Positions 60,746 to 64,000 of a DNA stretch of 64,000 bases are shown here, piece by piece. A program made the translations under genes and the position numbers. The stretch is taken from contig CM106585.1 of the NCBI GenBank assembly GCA_048013815.1, positions 2,976,001-3,040,000 on the forward strand, written 5' to 3'. Under the pieces are notes generated by a model. It did not search any database. It saw nothing but the letters and a program-made list of their open reading frames with translations, and had not been told where the DNA came from. The DNA is from Setoptus koraiensis (taxonomy: Eukaryota; Arthropoda). Within the stretch, counting starts at the first letter, position 1. Each line of letters starts with the position of its first letter.

Positions 60746-63700
60746 TGTTCTTCAATTTCTATTGATGAAAATAAAATTGAATCTTTGATCTCGGCAAAAT
60801 TAGTAAATGTAATATAATAGTAATATTGTTGTGTATGGCAATAAACACAATTGATGTGTATAGTACGAATGGTGATAGGATGAATAAACTATAATGTTCA
60901 CTTAATTAATATAGTGATGTCTAATTATAACATCGATGAGCTCTGCCGGTGGAAATGGCATGTTTGTTGCGTTGTAATTCCTATAGACGGTATGATTTAC
61001 AACAAAAACAATCGTTCAATTGTTGTCACAAATAACAAAATCAAAAACTGGTATTACAATAATATAAAGATAGGCCTATTGATTTACTCTTGTCTTTGTC
61101 TCTTTTTAGTGAACATTATCAGATGTCTGGTGATATTATTATTACATGCACTAGTGGTATATCGTCAACAGCTAACAATAGACGTATATATATAATAATT
61201 ATATGGTTGTTGCATGAACAATTGTTGTAATGAATCAGCTCTAATTGTAATTGCTACCATATACATTATTAGAATAGCTTGATTGTGATGTAATAGTTAG
61301 TAGCGATATATTGTTGCTTGATATAACATAGATAATTATTGTTGTTTGTGCATAAAAACGCTAAAATGCTTGTGTCAGCTTAATATCATTATCATTATAT
61401 TACTACTAGACTACAACCAAAAGAGATCTCTAATAACGTGATCTATTTAGTCTATGTGAATGGCAATTGTTTCTGTGGCAGTTGTTATTATTGATGTTAA
61501 TTTTGATTTTGATGTCGAGTATTTGCTATTGTTGTTGCTGTCGTTGAGTTGTTGTTGTTGCAAAATTTAGTTTGCAAAGTCGTTAGATTAAAAAAACTAT
61601 TTTAGCTGTTATAGCTGTTCTAAACTGGCCCATAATATGTAAAGGTAACACCTATGACTTGTTGGCTGGTGATGATGGCGTCACATATCATCATCTGCTA
61701 CCTGTTCTATCTGTAACAAATCAGTGTTGTTGCTGTTGTTCTTGCAACTATAAGATCATTCTGTCAGTGTCTTAGCATCGAATCAGCTAGTTTCAGTGAG
61801 TACAGTTGTTTCGAAAGGTCCAAAGTTTAACGTGAAGAGAGAAAAAGAAAGATTCTTGCTCTATTATTATCTGGTCTTGTCTTATGCAGTTAATGTAGCC
61901 AAGTCTTATATTGCTGATCTTATGATATCGATCTGCTGCAATATAAGCTTGCTGTTGTTGCTGTTGCTGTCAGTGTTTGTGAGGCAGTTTGTGAATATCT
62001 ACTCACCTCAACGTAATTCTTTTACTTAAGCGAAGAATTTTACTTTTGAACAACTGTGTGTGTCAGTGAATGCGAGTAGAAAGAGCAAGAAAGAGAGAGA
62101 GAAAGAAAAAAATATGTTAGCTAGAGTCTCTTCTTTTTTCCATTGCTTCTTCTTCTGCTTCTTCTTCATTCGAATGCTGACGTCGTGGCCATGGCCATTT
62201 ATGATTGTGAAGCTACACAACAGGTGAGTTCTCTCTGTGAATCATTGCTGCTGTTGATGTTGCCAAGTGGCTAAACAACAACTGTTGAATGAGAGAGAGA
62301 GAAAGAGAGACTCTGCCTCTGGTCTAATTCAGCCTGAGCTCACTGTTATTGTTACTGTGTTACGTAAGACTCGGCTCTCGCTAACCGGCTTTGGGCTGGG
62401 CTTAGAATTTATTTATTCTATCGCGTTATTTCGTTGGCTCTTTTTGTAGGCTTCGAGAGAACGTTGAATTGAGAACATTAGACTCAAATAATCTAAGTCC
62501 ATGTGATGTTGCCTCTTCATTCGTTTATCGTGAGTGAGTGTTGAATGCATCTGTCCATAGATGATGCAACCGACCATGCCAGTTACCCATTTTAGTACTT
62601 ATAATGACTCGCTCATCAACAACCAACAGAACCAAACTAACCTTACTCATGTGTATGGACTCAGCGACAGCAATAGCAGTATCTATCTGTGATGTCTAGG
62701 TTACTAGCAGTAGTAGTAAGTTAGTATTAGCTGGTGGTAGTATTAGTGGTTATGTATTGAGATGAGATGAGAGGGAGAGAGAGAGAGCAAAACCTAAAAG
62801 CGAAGAGAGTCTTCGAAAACTAACTTGCTGTTGTTTGCTGTTTTAAATGACTTACTGACTAACGTTAGATTGGCTAACATAACATTAGGTTGGGATTAAT
62901 TACAGAGAAATCGTTGAGCTCGCACTATTGAGATGATTGTGTGATGACTAGAATGATGATGCAATTTGCTACTAGAATTAATAATTGGATTTATTTAAGC
63001 ATTGTTTTAATGTAGACTTACAACTTTAATATAAAAGTAGTTGATTGTTGTAGCACCCTAGACTTATTAGAAATCGGATACTATTAGTAGTAATAGTCAG
63101 CTGAATGATTAACTAACTAATGTTTAGCTTTTGTGGATAATCTAATCCTAGCTCGCAGTCATACTTTTGCTCTCAAAAGAACATTGCAGCTTACACAATT
63201 CTTTTCTGATGAATTGCATTAAAATATGATCGTGGGCCATGTTTTACTGTTTTTTGTTCTTCAACAACACCTGGGCATATTTATTTTGGCTTTCACTGTC
63301 ATTCCGATATTCATATTGATCAACACATTTTTTTATGTAGGGCTAGGAGGGCGCTTCTCTATCACTCGCTATAGCTACTGTTCGTAGACTTGTATTTGAG
63401 GCAAATAATTCGCAGACTGGCAATCTGGAAGACAAATTTGTTGAAGATTGAATGACTTAATTGAGGAAAATGAGGTAGCTGTTGGGAACAGGAAAAAAGA
63501 AAAAGCGCTTTTATTACGGGGACCACATATTCAAGGAAACTCGTATCGCCATATTTGGCAAATCTGAATTTAGGGGTCGAAGAATCTGGATCTGAAAGAG
63601 AGGAGACCCACATAGATACTAATCAAAAAGTTAAATGTTTTGAAATGCACAGAAATAATTATTACATCTGGACCAGGAGAAACTGTTCTGGTTCCTGATG

Positions 63701-64000
63701 ATGTTGATGTTCGGGCTCCAGATCATTTTTAAACAACTTCAAACAATCGGTCATCTCAGAGCGAATGGTGAAATTGCAGTGGCAATCAACCAATTACTAT
63801 TAGAATTTTATATAAGAACTCTTTATAATAATCAGTTGTAATTATATGTATATACATATGCCGTTGATTCCGTCAAACAATCCTCGATTGCCTTACTACC
63901 ATTGATAGTATGGCCCCAAACAATGAGACAGAAAAACGGCCTTCATATCTGACTACTGGAGGTTGCTTAAACTTCAATCAAACTACTCTTGCGACATTAG
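60746..64000. other. Upstream of EPS8, two weak exon candidates only
   Basis: AT-rich, mostly non-coding. It should contain the EPS8 promoter and 5' UTR. Candidate coding pieces: a plus-strand start exon at 62191-62223 and minus-strand segments between about 63500 and 63770. Neither is strong enough to annotate as a gene. Confidence 0.45.

Overview
The window is nuclear DNA from an animal, most likely an arthropod. I lean towards a mite or another chelicerate, but that is inference. The evidence is spliced genes with GT-AG introns (about 90 bp up to about 7 kb), animal-only families (STRIP, BTBD8, EPS8, LEPROT, a MyTH4 myosin, a chaoptin-type LRR receptor), AT-rich spacers full of CA, CT and GTT microsatellites, and two assembly gaps of exactly 500 N. 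I found no bacterial operon, tRNA, rRNA, CRISPR array or intact transposon.

Layout. (1) 1-5873, minus: a giant single-exon leucine-rich-repeat transmembrane protein that runs off the left edge. (2) 5.9-12.3 kb: repeat-rich spacer. (3) 12283-12890, plus: a three-exon LEPROT/Vps55 protein, convergent with a two-exon STRIP gene (12912-15749, minus); only 21 bp separate their stop codons. (4) 15.75-19.07 kb: divergent spacer between STRIP and BTBD8, holding a small orphan ORF at 18262. (5) 19068-22383, plus: BTBD8-like double-BTB protein, then a 500-N gap. (6) 23.1-29.7 kb: microsatellites, a 9-bp minisatellite and several long hairpins. (7) 29707-30555, plus: an unrecognised 282-aa secreted protein. 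(8) 31016-31782, minus: a spliced, basic, cysteine-rich secreted peptide. (9) 31.8-40.1 kb: non-coding, including a markedly GC-rich block at about 34.9-39.2 kb. (10) 40123-45145+, plus: an unconventional MyTH4-class myosin cut off by the second 500-N gap. (11) 48591-60745, minus: EPS8 (PTB exon, disordered exon, helical exon), whose C-terminal exons are missing on the far side of the same gap. Nested on the opposite strand in its 6.8-kb intron is a secreted His/Asp/Glu-repeat protein (52213-53245). (12) 60.7-64 kb: mostly non-coding, with two weak exon candidates.

Functional theme. Several genes belong to actin, membrane-trafficking and scaffold biology: the MyTH4 myosin, EPS8 (an actin capping and bundling protein that in vertebrates works at protrusion tips with MyTH4-FERM myosins), STRIP (STRIPAK scaffold), LEPROT (endosomal sorting) and BTBD8 (clathrin/AP2-linked in vertebrates). 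The adjacency of myosin and EPS8 is suggestive but may be chance. The least explained items are the three secreted orphans: the 282-aa protein, the cysteine-rich peptide and the His/Asp/Glu repeat protein.
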